Source: PALG01 sp964495885
GTDB lineage: Bacteria; Bacteroidota; Bacteroidia; Flavobacteriales; Flavobacteriaceae
DNA: 64,000 bases
NCBI GenBank assembly: GCA_964495885.1
Contig: CAZBWO010000001.1
Location: 62,001 to 126,000, forward strand
Direction of reading: 5' to 3'
A program made the translations under genes and the position numbers. This document shows positions 8,637 through 17,593 of this stretch, piece by piece. A model generated the notes under the pieces. The model was not told the DNA's origin, did no database searches, and saw nothing but the letters and a program-made list of their open reading frames with translations. Numbering within the stretch: position 1 is the stretch's first letter; every line of letters starts with the position of its first letter.

Positions 8637-8833
8637 AGTTCTAGTTTCTGGTTAGTAGTATTATCTTCTTTCTCTAATGGAATGTTGCTCATTTCAGTGA
8701 TGTACGCTTTTTTGGCGGTAAATACCCACCAAAAAACCAACAAGAAAAACACGAAGAACACCAAGAGTGATATGATGGGATAGATCTGTACCCCGTCAAT
8801 ATTTTCCAAATTTCCTTTTACAAATTTCAACAT
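8633..8833 (-). CDS. ccoQ: cbb3 oxidase subunit CcoQ/FixQ
   Basis: The 66-residue protein has one transmembrane helix (about 19-38, ISLLVFFVFFLLVFWWVF) and a short charged cytoplasmic tail, the layout of CcoQ subunits that stabilise the cbb3 complex. It sits between ccoNO (8 nt away) and ccoP (4-nt overlap), the canonical position. Sequence identity in this family is low, so the call rests on position and topology. Confidence 0.85.
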   Translation of the reverse strand: MLKFVKGNLENIDGVQIYPIISLLVFFVFFLLVFWWVFTAKKAYITEMSNIPLEKEDNTTNQKLEL

Positions 8834-8841
8834 GGTGTAGC

Positions 8842-11040
8842 TTATTTAAGGGTTACTTCTTGATCGTTTGTCTTCACTTTAATATCTGTACCTAAACGCT
8901 GTAGATAAGCAATAAGAGCAACTACTTCACGATTTCGCATTTCCACGAAATCCTCTCCGTTCTGCTGAGCATATTTCTTATCGGCATCATAGGTTTTGGC
9001 AAAGTCTGGATCGCCTAATAAGTTCTGTTCTATTTGGGTACCTTGCTCATCCATCCATGCTTGAGCTCTTGTGATGTCCTCTTCTGTATAAGGAACTCCC
9101 AAAGTTACCATAGCTTCCATTTTCTTTTCGGTCATGGTTTTATCCAGTTCATTTTTAATGATCCAAGTATACCTAGGCATAATAGAACCAGGTGATGTAG
9201 TTTGTGGATCATAGAAGTGGTTGAAATGCCAATTGTCATTATACTTTCCACCTACACGGAACAAATCTGGACCCGTACGTTTACTACCCCAAAGGAATGG
9301 GTGATCATATACATATTCCCCAGATTTGGAATATTCACCGTAGCGTTCCACTTCACTTCTGAAAGGACGGATCATCTGGGAGTGACATGCATTACAACTT
9401 TCCCGTATATATATGTCCCTACCTTCCAACTCTAATGGGGTATATGGTTTTACACTGGTAATTTTTGGCACATAGTCATCTACCATCAAGGATGGAATGA
9501 TCTGTACCATACCACCAATCAAGATGGCTACAGTAGCATAAATCGTTAATTTTACAGGACGACGCTCTAACCAAGTATGGTATCCTTCCTTGGCAGTTCG
9601 TTTTTTGGTTACCCTTTGAAGTGGAGCAGCTTCAGCCAGCTCATCGGTAACTTTGCTTCCCTGCCTAATGGTCACAACCACATTATAGATCATCATCACT
9701 ACCCCTACTAGATAAAGGGAACCACCAATGGCCCGCATCCAGTACATAGGCATGATTTCAGTAACGGTCTCCAAGAAGTTACCATAAGTTAAAGTTCCAT
9801 CTGGGTTGAACTGCTTCCACATGAAGGCTTGCACAAATCCGGCCACATACATAGGTAGGGCATACATAATAATCCCCAAAGTTCCAATCCAGAAATGGGC
9901 ATTTGCCATTTTTGTAGAGAACAATCGTGTTTTGAATAATTTAGGAACCAACCAATATACCATACCAAAGGTTAAGAAACCATTCCAAGCTAAGGCTCCC
10001 ACGTGTACGTGAGCGATAATCCAATCTGTAAAGTGAGCAATAGCATTTACGTTTTTTAAGGAAAGCATAGGCCCTTCAAACGTTGCCATACCATATCCTG
10101 TAATAGCTACCACCATAAACTTCAGTACTGGACTGGTTCTAACTTTATCCCAAGCTCCACGAAGTGTCAACAATCCGTTAATCATACCTCCCCAAGAAGG
10201 AGCAATCAACATCACAGAAAAGGTAACCCCTAAACTTTGAGCCCAATCTGGCAAAGCTGAATACAACAAGTGGTGCGGACCTGCCCAGATGTAGATAAAA
10301 ATCAAAGACCAAAAGTGAACAATAGATAACTTATAGGAATAAACAGGTCTATTGGCCGCTTTAGGGACGAAGTAGTACATCAACCCAAGAAATGGAGTAG
10401 TAAGGAAGAATGCCACCGCATTGTGACCATACCACCATTGTACCAATGCATCTTGTACTCCCGCATACATGGAGTAACTTTTCAAGGCACTCACAGGCAA
10501 TTCCATACTATTTACAATATGAAGCACCGCTACGGTTACAAACGTAGCTAAGTAGAACCAAATGGCCACATAAAGGTGACGTTGTCTACGCTTTAAAATG
10601 GTACCAATCATGTTGGCCCCAAAGGCGACCCACACTAAAGCAATGGCAATATCTATAGGCCACTCCAACTCGGCATATTCCTTGGAAGTAGAGAATCCCA
10701 ACGGAAGGGTAATTGCGGCTGCTACAATAATAAGCTGCCAGCCCCAAAAATTAAAATTACTTAAAAAATTGCTCCACATTCTTGCCTTTAAGAGTCTTTG
10801 CAAAGAGTAGTACACCCCTGCAAAAATGGCATTTCCAACAAATGCGAAGATCACCGCATTGGTGTGAAGCGGACGCAAACGCCCGAAGCTTAACCAGGAA
10901 ATCCCTTCGGTAAGGTTGGGAAACAAAAACAGGAAGGCCAGCAAAAGGCCCACGCTCATCCCTACGATTCCCCAAAGAAGGGTTGCATAGAGGAATTTTT
11001 TAACGATCTGATTGTCGTAATAGAACTTTTCTACTTCCAT
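8842..11040 (-). CDS. ccoN: cbb3 oxidase fused subunits I and II (CcoNO)
   Basis: The 732-residue fusion joins the haem-copper catalytic subunit CcoN to the monohaem cytochrome c subunit CcoO, as is usual in Bacteroidota. The N-terminal part has about 12-13 helices and all expected histidines: LHTNAVIF (low-spin haem b, His59), WYGHNAVAFF (CuB ligand), GPHHLLY (CuB pair) and IAHVHVGAL (haem ligands). After a linker and a membrane anchor, CNACH (about residue 548) binds haem c in the CcoO part. The enzyme reduces oxygen with high affinity and pumps protons. It starts 2 nt after ccoS and is driven by the FNR-like promoter at 11261-11303. Confidence 0.96.
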   Translation of the reverse strand: MEVEKFYYDNQIVKKFLYATLLWGIVGMSVGLLLAFLFLFPNLTEGISWLSFGRLRPLHTNAVIFAFVGNAIFAGVYYSLQRLLKARMWSNFLSNFNFWGWQLIIVAAAITLPLGFSTSKEYAELEWPIDIAIALVWVAFGANMIGTILKRRQRHLYVAIWFYLATFVTVAVLHIVNSMELPVSALKSYSMYAGVQDALVQWWYGHNAVAFFLTTPFLGLMYYFVPKAANRPVYSYKLSIVHFWSLIFIYIWAGPHHLLYSALPDWAQSLGVTFSVMLIAPSWGGMINGLLTLRGAWDKVRTSPVLKFMVVAITGYGMATFEGPMLSLKNVNAIAHFTDWIIAHVHVGALAWNGFLTFGMVYWLVPKLFKTRLFSTKMANAHFWIGTLGIIMYALPMYVAGFVQAFMWKQFNPDGTLTYGNFLETVTEIMPMYWMRAIGGSLYLVGVVMMIYNVVVTIRQGSKVTDELAEAAPLQRVTKKRTAKEGYHTWLERRPVKLTIYATVAILIGGMVQIIPSLMVDDYVPKITSVKPYTPLELEGRDIYIRESCNACHSQMIRPFRSEVERYGEYSKSGEYVYDHPFLWGSKRTGPDLFRVGGKYNDNWHFNHFYDPQTTSPGSIMPRYTWIIKNELDKTMTEKKMEAMVTLGVPYTEEDITRAQAWMDEQGTQIEQNLLGDPDFAKTYDADKKYAQQNGEDFVEMRNREVVALIAYLQRLGTDIKVKTNDQEVTLK

Positions 11041-11042
11041 AA

Positions 11043-11240
11043 TTATTGGTTATCAATTTTGGTTTTTGGTTTAGTTTCTTCTGTAGGAACGTCCTGTACC
11101 AATTCATCTTCAAACAACATGCGCACAGATGGCGTATAGGTATCATCGTATTGACCATTCCGTACAGAAATGATAAACACTATGAAAAATAAAACGGCTA
11201 CAATGACACTAATGGCAAGAAGCATGTAAATGATGGTCAT
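11043..11240 (-). CDS. ccoS: cbb3 oxidase maturation protein CcoS
   Basis: The 65-residue protein has one N-terminal transmembrane helix (about 4-26) and the conserved short cytoplasmic segment with R.GQYDD..TPS.RMLFED, typical of CcoS, which is needed for cofactor insertion into CcoN. It is the first gene of the ccoS-NO-Q-P-G-H operon and is followed after 2 nt by ccoNO. Confidence 0.9.
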   Translation of the reverse strand: MTIIYMLLAISVIVAVLFFIVFIISVRNGQYDDTYTPSVRMLFEDELVQDVPTEETKPKTKIDNQ

Positions 11241-11260
11241 TCCTTAAAAATTTAATGCTG

Positions 11261-11303
11261 TAAAATTAGAGGGTGTCGATTTCCGAAAATATGACATATA
11301 TCA
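11261..11303 (-). promoter_or_regulatory. FNR/FixK-like box plus -7 element of the cbb3 operon
   Basis: In the minus orientation the dyad reads CTGATATATGTCAT (core 11292-11303, centre 11297.5), and TAATTTTA lies at 11261-11268, centre 11264.5, exactly 33 bp downstream. The predicted leader to the ccoS ATG is about 17 nt. Confidence 0.8.
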
Positions 11304-11314
11304 GTTTCTTTATT

Positions 11315-13693
11315 TTATTTGTTGACAAAGCGTTTGCCTAAAAAGTACGTTGCCAGTGTCGTGAAAATCACAATACTTATAGAACTTAGCGGCATCAAAA
11401 TGGCAGCAACCACCGGAGAAAGATTCCCAGAAACTGCGAATCCCAACCCAATCATATTGTAAATTAGGGATAGGATAAAACTCCATTTAATGACCTGCAT
11501 TCCTTTTTTGGATAACTGAAAAACATGCGGTATTTCCCGAAACTTGGAAGCATCCAAAATCCCATCACAAGCTGGGGTAAATACATTTACATTTTCCGAA
11601 ATTGCAATACCTACATCACTCTGGGCCAAAGCACCTGCATCATTTAATCCATCCCCAAGCATCATGACTTTCTTCCCTTGTTGCTGTAAAGTCTTAATGA
11701 AGTGTAATTTGTCTTCAGGTCTTTGATCAAAATACATTTCGGCATCTTTAGGCAGAATCATTTCCAACCTGCTTCTTTCCCCGTCATTATCCCCAGAAAG
11801 TATAAACAATTGGTTTTCTTTCCCCAACTCCTGAAAGACTTCCAACAATCCCTCCCTGTAAGTATTCTGAAAAACAAATCGGCCTTTGTAGTGATCATCA
11901 CTGCTAATATGTACCGAAGTCTGATTTACCTCAGAGGAAGGTACCTCTTGCGCCACAAAGGATGCAGATCCAATTTTCATTTGCTTTCCGTCCTGTTGCG
12001 CTTTAATTCCTTTTCCGGTGACTTCTTCAAAAGTATCCAGGGTGCTAATGTTGTTTTTATTCAATATATCATACAACGCCCTACTTAATGGATGATTAGA
12101 GGCACGCAACGAACTGGTAAGGAGGATGGTTTCTTCTTCGGAAAGTGGAATTCCTTCATATACAATTTGATTCTTCTGATTGGTGGTCAAGGTTCCAGTT
12201 TTGTCAAAAACAACAGCATCTACCCTTGCCATTTGTTCAATGATATAGGATTCTTTTAAATACAGTTTGTGCCTTCCGAAGATTCGCAACAAATTTCCCA
12301 ATGTAAAGGGGGACGCTAAGGCAATGGCACAAGGACACGCTACAATAAGTACGGCAGTTACCACTTGGAAAATCTTGGAAGGATCATACAACACCCAAAA
12401 CAGTCCCGCCAAGAAAGCAATGGAAAGGACCGCTATGGTAAAATGCTTGCTGATTTTATCCGTCAGGGATTGGAATAAATGCTGCTTGTTAGAAGCAAAT
12501 ACCTCATTGCTCCAAAGTTGGGTTAAGTAACTTTGCGCTACTTCTTTCAAGGCCTGCACTTCCATAACGCCTCCCTCCTGTCTTCCACCGGCAAAGACTT
12601 TTTCCCCAATATTTTTGTGTACGGGAACAGACTCACCGGTAACAAAACTATAATCTATTAATGCTTCCCCTTTTACCAACATGGCGTCTACGGGAAGTAA
12701 TTCCTTGTTTCTAATAAGCAGTCGGTCTCCAGGTTGGATCTCATATACCGGCACTTGTTCTTCTTTCGTATTGTTTTTTAAACGCGTAACAGCAATAGGA
12801 AAATAGGATTTGTAATCACGGTCAAAAGAAAGGTAGGCATACGTTTTTTGCTGAAAGAATTTCCCCACTAAAAGGAAAAACACCAAACCGGTAAGACTAT
12901 CAAAAAAGCCCGTCCCCCAGTCCATGACAATTTCTAGGGTACTTCGAATAAAAAGTACCGAAATTCCCAAGGCAATGGGAACATCTATGTTTAAAATTTT
13001 AGACCGAAGCCCTTTGTAGGCCGAGATAAAATAATCTTTGGCAGAATAGACAACCACTGGTACAGCATAGGCAAACATCAACCATCGAAATACGTGTTTA
13101 AAACGTTCCAACCAAAACTCTTCTACCTGAAAATATTCTGGAAAAGACAAAAACATAACATTCCCGAAAGCGAAACCTGCAATACCCAATTGGTAAATTA
13201 AAGTGCGGTTTACTTTTTTTTGTTTCGGATTGGAATGCTCTAGCGAAATATGGGGTTCATAGCCCAACTTGGCCAAAAGTAAGACCAATTCCTTAAGAGA
13301 AATTTCGTTTGGGGCAAAGGTTACCCGTATGGTTTTCTTTGGAAAATCTACTTGGGAAACCCGAACCCCTGCATTTAATTTCTGCAAGTTTTCCAATACC
13401 CAAATACAGGAACTACAATGAATAGACGGAATTAAAAAAGAGACAATCTGGGTGGTACCATCGTTGAATTCCAACAACTTTTCTACAATATCTGTATGAT
13501 CAAGGAAGTCGAATTTACCCGCGACATTCTCTGGAGAAATGCCAGGAGCACTTTCTAAGTCATAGTAATAACTTAAATCATTCTCGTTCAGGATATCGAA
13601 AACCGTGACACAGCCTTGACAACAAAAGGTTTTCCCCTTGTAATCAATGGCATGGCTCTCACAGGAATCACCACAATGAAAACATTTCGCCAT
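11315..13693 (-). CDS. ccoI: Copper-exporting P1B-type ATPase for cbb3 assembly (CcoI/FixI)
   Basis: The 792-residue P-type ATPase supplies copper for the oxidase. It has a cysteine-rich N-terminus (C4, C7, C11, C24, C25, C28), an HMA-like metal site CSSC (93-96), eight predicted helices, the membrane CPC motif (ACPCAIALASP, about 452), the phosphorylation motif DKTGTLT (about 493), an HP motif (SNHPLSRAL) and the hinge GDGLNDAGAL. The metal-binding preface before the HMA domain is typical of the FixI subgroup. It is transcribed from its own FNR-like promoter rather than with ccoS, although it lies only 74 nt upstream of it. Confidence 0.95.
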   Translation of the reverse strand: MAKCFHCGDSCESHAIDYKGKTFCCQGCVTVFDILNENDLSYYYDLESAPGISPENVAGKFDFLDHTDIVEKLLEFNDGTTQIVSFLIPSIHCSSCIWVLENLQKLNAGVRVSQVDFPKKTIRVTFAPNEISLKELVLLLAKLGYEPHISLEHSNPKQKKVNRTLIYQLGIAGFAFGNVMFLSFPEYFQVEEFWLERFKHVFRWLMFAYAVPVVVYSAKDYFISAYKGLRSKILNIDVPIALGISVLFIRSTLEIVMDWGTGFFDSLTGLVFFLLVGKFFQQKTYAYLSFDRDYKSYFPIAVTRLKNNTKEEQVPVYEIQPGDRLLIRNKELLPVDAMLVKGEALIDYSFVTGESVPVHKNIGEKVFAGGRQEGGVMEVQALKEVAQSYLTQLWSNEVFASNKQHLFQSLTDKISKHFTIAVLSIAFLAGLFWVLYDPSKIFQVVTAVLIVACPCAIALASPFTLGNLLRIFGRHKLYLKESYIIEQMARVDAVVFDKTGTLTTNQKNQIVYEGIPLSEEETILLTSSLRASNHPLSRALYDILNKNNISTLDTFEEVTGKGIKAQQDGKQMKIGSASFVAQEVPSSEVNQTSVHISSDDHYKGRFVFQNTYREGLLEVFQELGKENQLFILSGDNDGERSRLEMILPKDAEMYFDQRPEDKLHFIKTLQQQGKKVMMLGDGLNDAGALAQSDVGIAISENVNVFTPACDGILDASKFREIPHVFQLSKKGMQVIKWSFILSLIYNMIGLGFAVSGNLSPVVAAILMPLSSISIVIFTTLATYFLGKRFVNK

Positions 13694-13712
13694 AGTAGCA
13701 TTGAAATTTCAG

Positions 13713-13755
13713 CAAAGATGGTTCCCGGAAAAGGATCCCACTATGAGAAATATCA
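13713..13755 (-). promoter_or_regulatory. FNR/FixK-like box plus -7 element of ccoI
   Basis: The dyad in minus orientation is CTGATATTTCTCAT (core 13744-13755, centre 13749.5). A CATCTTTG element lies at 13713-13720, centre 13716.5, again 33 bp away. On the other side, the divergent usp gene at 13844 has a TATCTTTA element (13819-13826) centred 73 bp from the same dyad, about four helical turns further out. Confidence 0.75.
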
Positions 13756-13843
13756 GTTATTGGTTGTTTAGCTTCGGAAAAATTAGTCAAAAACATGCCA
13801 ATACACAAATCTGTACGTTATCTTTATGGTATATTTTTAGAAG

Positions 13844-14656
13844 ATGAACCGCATTTTATTGCCCACAGATTTTTCAGAAAACTCCATGAATGCCATTAAC
13901 TATGCCATGGCATTTTTTAAGGATATCCCTACCGATTTCTATTTTTTGAACGTGCAAAAGCCTTCAGACTATGTAACTGGGGAGATCTATACCGCTTCCC
14001 CAACCGAAAGCACTATTTATGAATCTGTTTCCCGGGACAATAAAAAAGCACTTTCAGATTTACAGAAAACCTACGAAGAGCAATACAATGATGCCCCCTT
14101 TTCATTTGAAAGTCTATTTGATTTTGATGTGTTTACAGACGCCCTTCAACAAGCGGTAACCACTCACAATATTGACCTCATTATCATGGGAACCAATGGA
14201 GCTACCAATGCTGCAGAAGTACTTTTTGGAAGTAACACCTTACATGCCATTCGGAATGTAAATTGTCCAATTTTAGCAATCCCGGAAGGTTATACTTTTG
14301 AAAGGTTTGCTTCGGTTTTGTATACTACCCAAGTACAGGAAGAATACCATCCAGATGTGCTGGAGCCTCTAACCAGACTTATATATGGACGCTCTGTGTC
14401 ATTACATGTATTATGTGTTGACCATGATATGCAGCTACCAAAAAGCGATATATTAGAATTGTTTTCTGAAATTCAATACCATAAGGTAGAAGGATTAAAT
14501 ACCCCAGAGGCCGTAAGCAGTTACGAGCAATTACTACCCGTGGATATGCACGCCGCTTTTGTAAAGCCAAAGTCTTTTTTTGAACGGATTTTCTCTGGAA
14601 ATGAAGTCGCCAAAATTAGCTACAAAAGTAAAGTTCCCCTATTAGTGCTGAAGTAG
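13844..14656 (+). CDS. Tandem-domain universal stress protein (UspA family)
   Basis: The 270-residue cytoplasmic protein contains two UspA folds. The first starts RILLPTDFSENS and keeps the nucleotide-binding pattern G-x2-G-x9-G-S (MGTNG...FGSN, about 123-138). The second half is degenerate and lacks the glycine motif. Usp proteins are linked to survival under starvation or anoxia, usually through ATP binding. The gene is divergent from ccoI and may share its FNR-like box. It ends immediately next to the convergent lipoprotein gene, with no spacer. Confidence 0.9.
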   Translation: MNRILLPTDFSENSMNAINYAMAFFKDIPTDFYFLNVQKPSDYVTGEIYTASPTESTIYESVSRDNKKALSDLQKTYEEQYNDAPFSFESLFDFDVFTDALQQAVTTHNIDLIIMGTNGATNAAEVLFGSNTLHAIRNVNCPILAIPEGYTFERFASVLYTTQVQEEYHPDVLEPLTRLIYGRSVSLHVLCVDHDMQLPKSDILELFSEIQYHKVEGLNTPEAVSSYEQLLPVDMHAAFVKPKSFFERIFSGNEVAKISYKSKVPLLVLK

Positions 14657-15289
14657 CTATTTCAAAAACACCAATTGGTTTTTTCGGAACGTCTTCATCA
14701 ACACCTTCACATACTCCTTGATGTTTTTTTCAGGAGCTCTTGGAGCAGTAATGTCTATATTTCCCTGCCATAACAATTCGCGTTCCTTTCCTGGGCAAAT
14801 ACAAAATAGTGAGGTTTCGGTATGGTAGATTTTATAGACTTCCCGTTCACCACTTTTGTAAATATCGTCTTGCGAATGGATATAGTAATTTTTGAAATTG
14901 GCAAACTCCCCTTCCATTTCCCAGAGCGATTTTACAAAGGATACTTTATCTTCGGAAGAAGTGATTTTGGAATACATGACAGTATCAAAACCTGCATCCA
15001 ACAAGGTGTTTTCAATATCATCCATCTCCTCTTCACTCTTTCGCTCATCCTGAAATGATTTTTCAAAAAAATCAATACTGCGAACCGCGATGACATCTTC
15101 ATCTTCCAATGCCGCCACCAATGCAGTTTCATAATCCCGCCTAATAGCATCATCTGCCGAAAGACCAATTACCAACACTTTGTTGGCTTCATAGATTTTG
15201 GTTTCAGGGTTTTGCCATTCGTTCACTAATCTTGTACTTGAACAACCAACCAACCATAAGCTTGCAAAAACAATAAATAGATTTCTCAT
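14657..15289 (-). CDS. Lipoprotein of unknown function in the low-oxygen regulon
   Basis: The 210-residue product begins MRNLFIVFASLWLVGCSS, a signal peptide with lipobox LVGC. This ATG is preferred over an in-frame one 27 nt upstream because the signal peptide begins here. The mature part has a beta-alpha-rich pattern (KVLVIGLSADDAIRRDYETALVAAL) reminiscent of DUF4136-type or GNA1162-like periplasmic lipoproteins, but I cannot assign a family with confidence. The gene has its own FNR-like promoter and is transcribed alone, converging on a universal stress protein gene. Confidence 0.75.
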   Translation of the reverse strand: MRNLFIVFASLWLVGCSSTRLVNEWQNPETKIYEANKVLVIGLSADDAIRRDYETALVAALEDEDVIAVRSIDFFEKSFQDERKSEEEMDDIENTLLDAGFDTVMYSKITSSEDKVSFVKSLWEMEGEFANFKNYYIHSQDDIYKSGEREVYKIYHTETSLFCICPGKERELLWQGNIDITAPRAPEKNIKEYVKVLMKTFRKNQLVFLK

Positions 15290-15342
15290 AGCCCTATAAT
15301 TTAAGCCATCTTTCAAAAGAAGGATGGATGTTATTTACTGAA

Positions 15343-15385
15343 TAATACTACATCAAAAATATCGTAATAACTATGATAATTATCA
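15343..15385 (-). promoter_or_regulatory. FNR/FixK-like box plus -7 element of the lipoprotein gene
   Basis: The dyad is a near-perfect palindrome, CTGATAATTATCAT in minus orientation (core 15374-15385, centre 15379.5). A weaker TAGTATTA element lies at 15343-15350, centre 15346.5, at the standard 33 bp. The dyad sits just beyond the stop codon of the upstream beta-CASP gene. Confidence 0.65.
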
Positions 15386-15389
15386 GTGA

Positions 15390-16760
15390 CTATACTAGTA
15401 TTTCATTGGTTTGAAATAAGATGGGGAGTTGCACATTCCATCCGTTTTTTTCTTGGATCTTTTGCCGAAGGGCTTTCCGCGCTTCTTCCTCGCCGTGTAT
15501 AAGGAATACCGTCTCAGGAATATTTTTTATATCGCTAATCCAATGCATTAGATCTTCTTGATCTGCATGCGCCGAGAGACTATCCAAATGATGTACCTTT
15601 GCTTTTACCGGCACCGATTTTCCAAACATTTTAAGTGTGGACGCCCCTTCCAATAATTTTCGGCCCCTGGTCCCTTCAGATTGAAATCCAACCAATAAAA
15701 TGGTTGTGGATGGCAATTTTGCCAATTGTTTGACGTAGGTAAGCACCCTTCCGCCAGTTATCATCCCACTACCGGCAATGACTACTTTGGGACGTGGATC
15801 ATCTATGGTTTCCCAAGTTTCACGGTAGGATTGTATTATTTCCATCCTATTTTGAATGGCTTTAATTTCTGAAAGATTCAATTTGTGCCAGTCTGGATAA
15901 CGTTCAAAGATTTGGGTGACATTTTGCCCCATGGGACTATCCACAAAAATAGGAATATTTGGAATGCGGTTTTTTTGGTATAATTTCCAGAGCACATACA
16001 TCAGTACCTGAAGCCGTTCTACTGCAAAAGAAGGAATGATCAAAACCCCGCGTTGCTGAATGGTTTCCTTGATGAGACTACTTAAAGTGTCTTCCACAGA
16101 TTCCACCGGATGGTTTTTGTTTCCGTAGGTACTTTCCAAAAAAAGATAGTCTGCCCATTGAGGCCTTTCTGGAGGGAATAGGAGTACATCATCTTGCCGT
16201 CCCACATCGCCAGAAAAAACAAATAACTTGTTGAATAGTTGTAGCTCCAAAAAAGTAGATCCAATGATATGCCCATTATATCTAAACGTACAGGAATTAT
16301 TTTTGGAGAGCGGAATTTCCATTTCCCGTGCAACCGATTGAAAATAGTCAAGGGTTTTCAAAACTTGATCAGTATCAAAAAAAGGCAATGCTGGATGATG
16401 CTTGCTATAGCCTTCAGTATTGGCTTTTTCAGCTTCTTCTTCATGTATTTTAGCGCTATCCCTTAAGATGGTTTCTGCTACTTCCAAAGTAGGGGCAGTG
16501 GCTAGAATTTTTCCGTGGAAGCCTTGCGAAACCAATCTAGGTAAATAACCAACATGATCTAAATGTCCGTGGGTAAGCAACACATAATCTATACTGGATG
16601 CTTCAAAAGGAAAAGGCTCCCAGTTTTGCAGCCGAAGCTCCTTTAGCCCTTGAAACACTCCACAATCAACCATTATAGTAGCCTCTGGGGTTTCTATAAG
16701 GTACTTTGAACCTGTAACAGTTCCGGCAGCGCCCAAAAAATGAATCTTTGCTTTATTCAT
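15390..16760 (-). CDS. Metallo-beta-lactamase / beta-CASP family nuclease
   Basis: The 456-residue protein has the metal-binding motif THGHLDH (63-69), further MBL ligands (FSGDVG, and HIIGS before it), the beta-CASP segment (IPSFAVERLQ; GSGMITGGR; SEGTRGRKLL) and the C-terminal histidine motif SAHADQEDL. This is the CPSF-73/Ysh1-like architecture of RNA endonucleases and 5' exonucleases. Its substrate here is unknown. Its ATG overlaps the stop of the ATP-cone gene by four bases (ATGA), so the two proteins are translationally coupled. It is the last gene of a four-gene operon driven from 19310-19352. Confidence 0.9.
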   Translation of the reverse strand: MNKAKIHFLGAAGTVTGSKYLIETPEATIMVDCGVFQGLKELRLQNWEPFPFEASSIDYVLLTHGHLDHVGYLPRLVSQGFHGKILATAPTLEVAETILRDSAKIHEEEAEKANTEGYSKHHPALPFFDTDQVLKTLDYFQSVAREMEIPLSKNNSCTFRYNGHIIGSTFLELQLFNKLFVFSGDVGRQDDVLLFPPERPQWADYLFLESTYGNKNHPVESVEDTLSSLIKETIQQRGVLIIPSFAVERLQVLMYVLWKLYQKNRIPNIPIFVDSPMGQNVTQIFERYPDWHKLNLSEIKAIQNRMEIIQSYRETWETIDDPRPKVVIAGSGMITGGRVLTYVKQLAKLPSTTILLVGFQSEGTRGRKLLEGASTLKMFGKSVPVKAKVHHLDSLSAHADQEDLMHWISDIKNIPETVFLIHGEEEARKALRQKIQEKNGWNVQLPILFQTNEILV

Positions 16761-17593
16761 GGCTTGTCACATTCACACAGAAATCGCATTTCCTCCAAAA
16801 TACGTTTCTTTCTATTTTCTGAAATACCAAGATGATCCAGATAAAATTTATCATTTACCAATTGTCTGCACAACACCGTATTTCGGGAAAGCAGGAATTG
16901 TTTTTCCCTTTGGGTTAGTAATGTAGAAACGGTAATTGGGTATAACCCCAAACGATCAATTCGATCTTTTAAGCTATCCCCTTTTGGCATGTCCCAACTA
17001 AGAAGATAGAGCCCCATACATTTCCCATAGCGCATCGCATCGTGGGTAAATTGGGTGTTGGTAACTACCCATCCTTCGTGTTTTGAAGGTTCACCCCTAT
17101 GGTGAAGAATATCTTGATATCTGGAATGAATATAGAGTGGCACCTTCACATCACATTTTCTACTGGGGTCACTATGAAACTTACATTCCACGATCTTGAT
17201 TTTTCCATTGGTCTTTGCAAGTACATCTACCTCATGTGATACACATTTTCCCTGAAGTATGACCCCTACTTGGGTTTCGAAACCTGAATAATCCAATAAA
17301 GCAGCGATAAAACGTTCAAATGGAAATCCTGTTGGACCTAGTTCATAAAGGGCTTTTTTTAATTTATATCGGGAGGCAAAAACTGATTTACGTTTTTTCA
17401 GTAAAGCAAAAGCCCGATTGTAGATTTCCTTGGTGGAAATTCCTAGATACAATTCATCCCGAACAATATCCACAATCTCTTGAATGGTTTGCGAATCTGC
17501 TCCACTTTTCTTTAAGGAGTTACGCAACTTTTCAACCGAAAAGCGAACTTTTTCCCCGCTAGATTTAACAATATGAAGGTCTTGGGGTTTCAT
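16757..17593 (-). CDS. ATP-cone plus PD-(D/E)XK endonuclease-like protein
   Basis: The 278-residue protein starts at the ATG at 17593, which shares one base with the preceding usp stop (TGATG). Residues about 5-90 form an ATP-cone, the nucleotide-sensing module of ribonucleotide reductases and NrdR. Residues about 90-200 look like a Mrr/restriction-endonuclease fold: F-ERFIAALL, then HEVDVLA (D123) and IVECKFH (E136, K138), which matches the D-x(n)-E-x-K catalytic pattern. The tail contains several cysteines and charged residues. No methylase or specificity gene is nearby, so it is not a classical restriction enzyme. Coupling to a beta-CASP nuclease suggests nucleotide-responsive nucleic-acid turnover, which is inference. 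Confidence 0.75.
   Translation of the reverse strand: MKPQDLHIVKSSGEKVRFSVEKLRNSLKKSGADSQTIQEIVDIVRDELYLGISTKEIYNRAFALLKKRKSVFASRYKLKKALYELGPTGFPFERFIAALLDYSGFETQVGVILQGKCVSHEVDVLAKTNGKIKIVECKFHSDPSRKCDVKVPLYIHSRYQDILHHRGEPSKHEGWVVTNTQFTHDAMRYGKCMGLYLLSWDMPKGDSLKDRIDRLGLYPITVSTLLTQREKQFLLSRNTVLCRQLVNDKFYLDHLGISENRKKRILEEMRFLCECDKP

Noticed and set aside
16757..17593. A restriction-modification system
   Set aside because: The nuclease-like fold is real, but no methyltransferase or specificity gene is adjacent and the operon partners are Usp and beta-CASP proteins.
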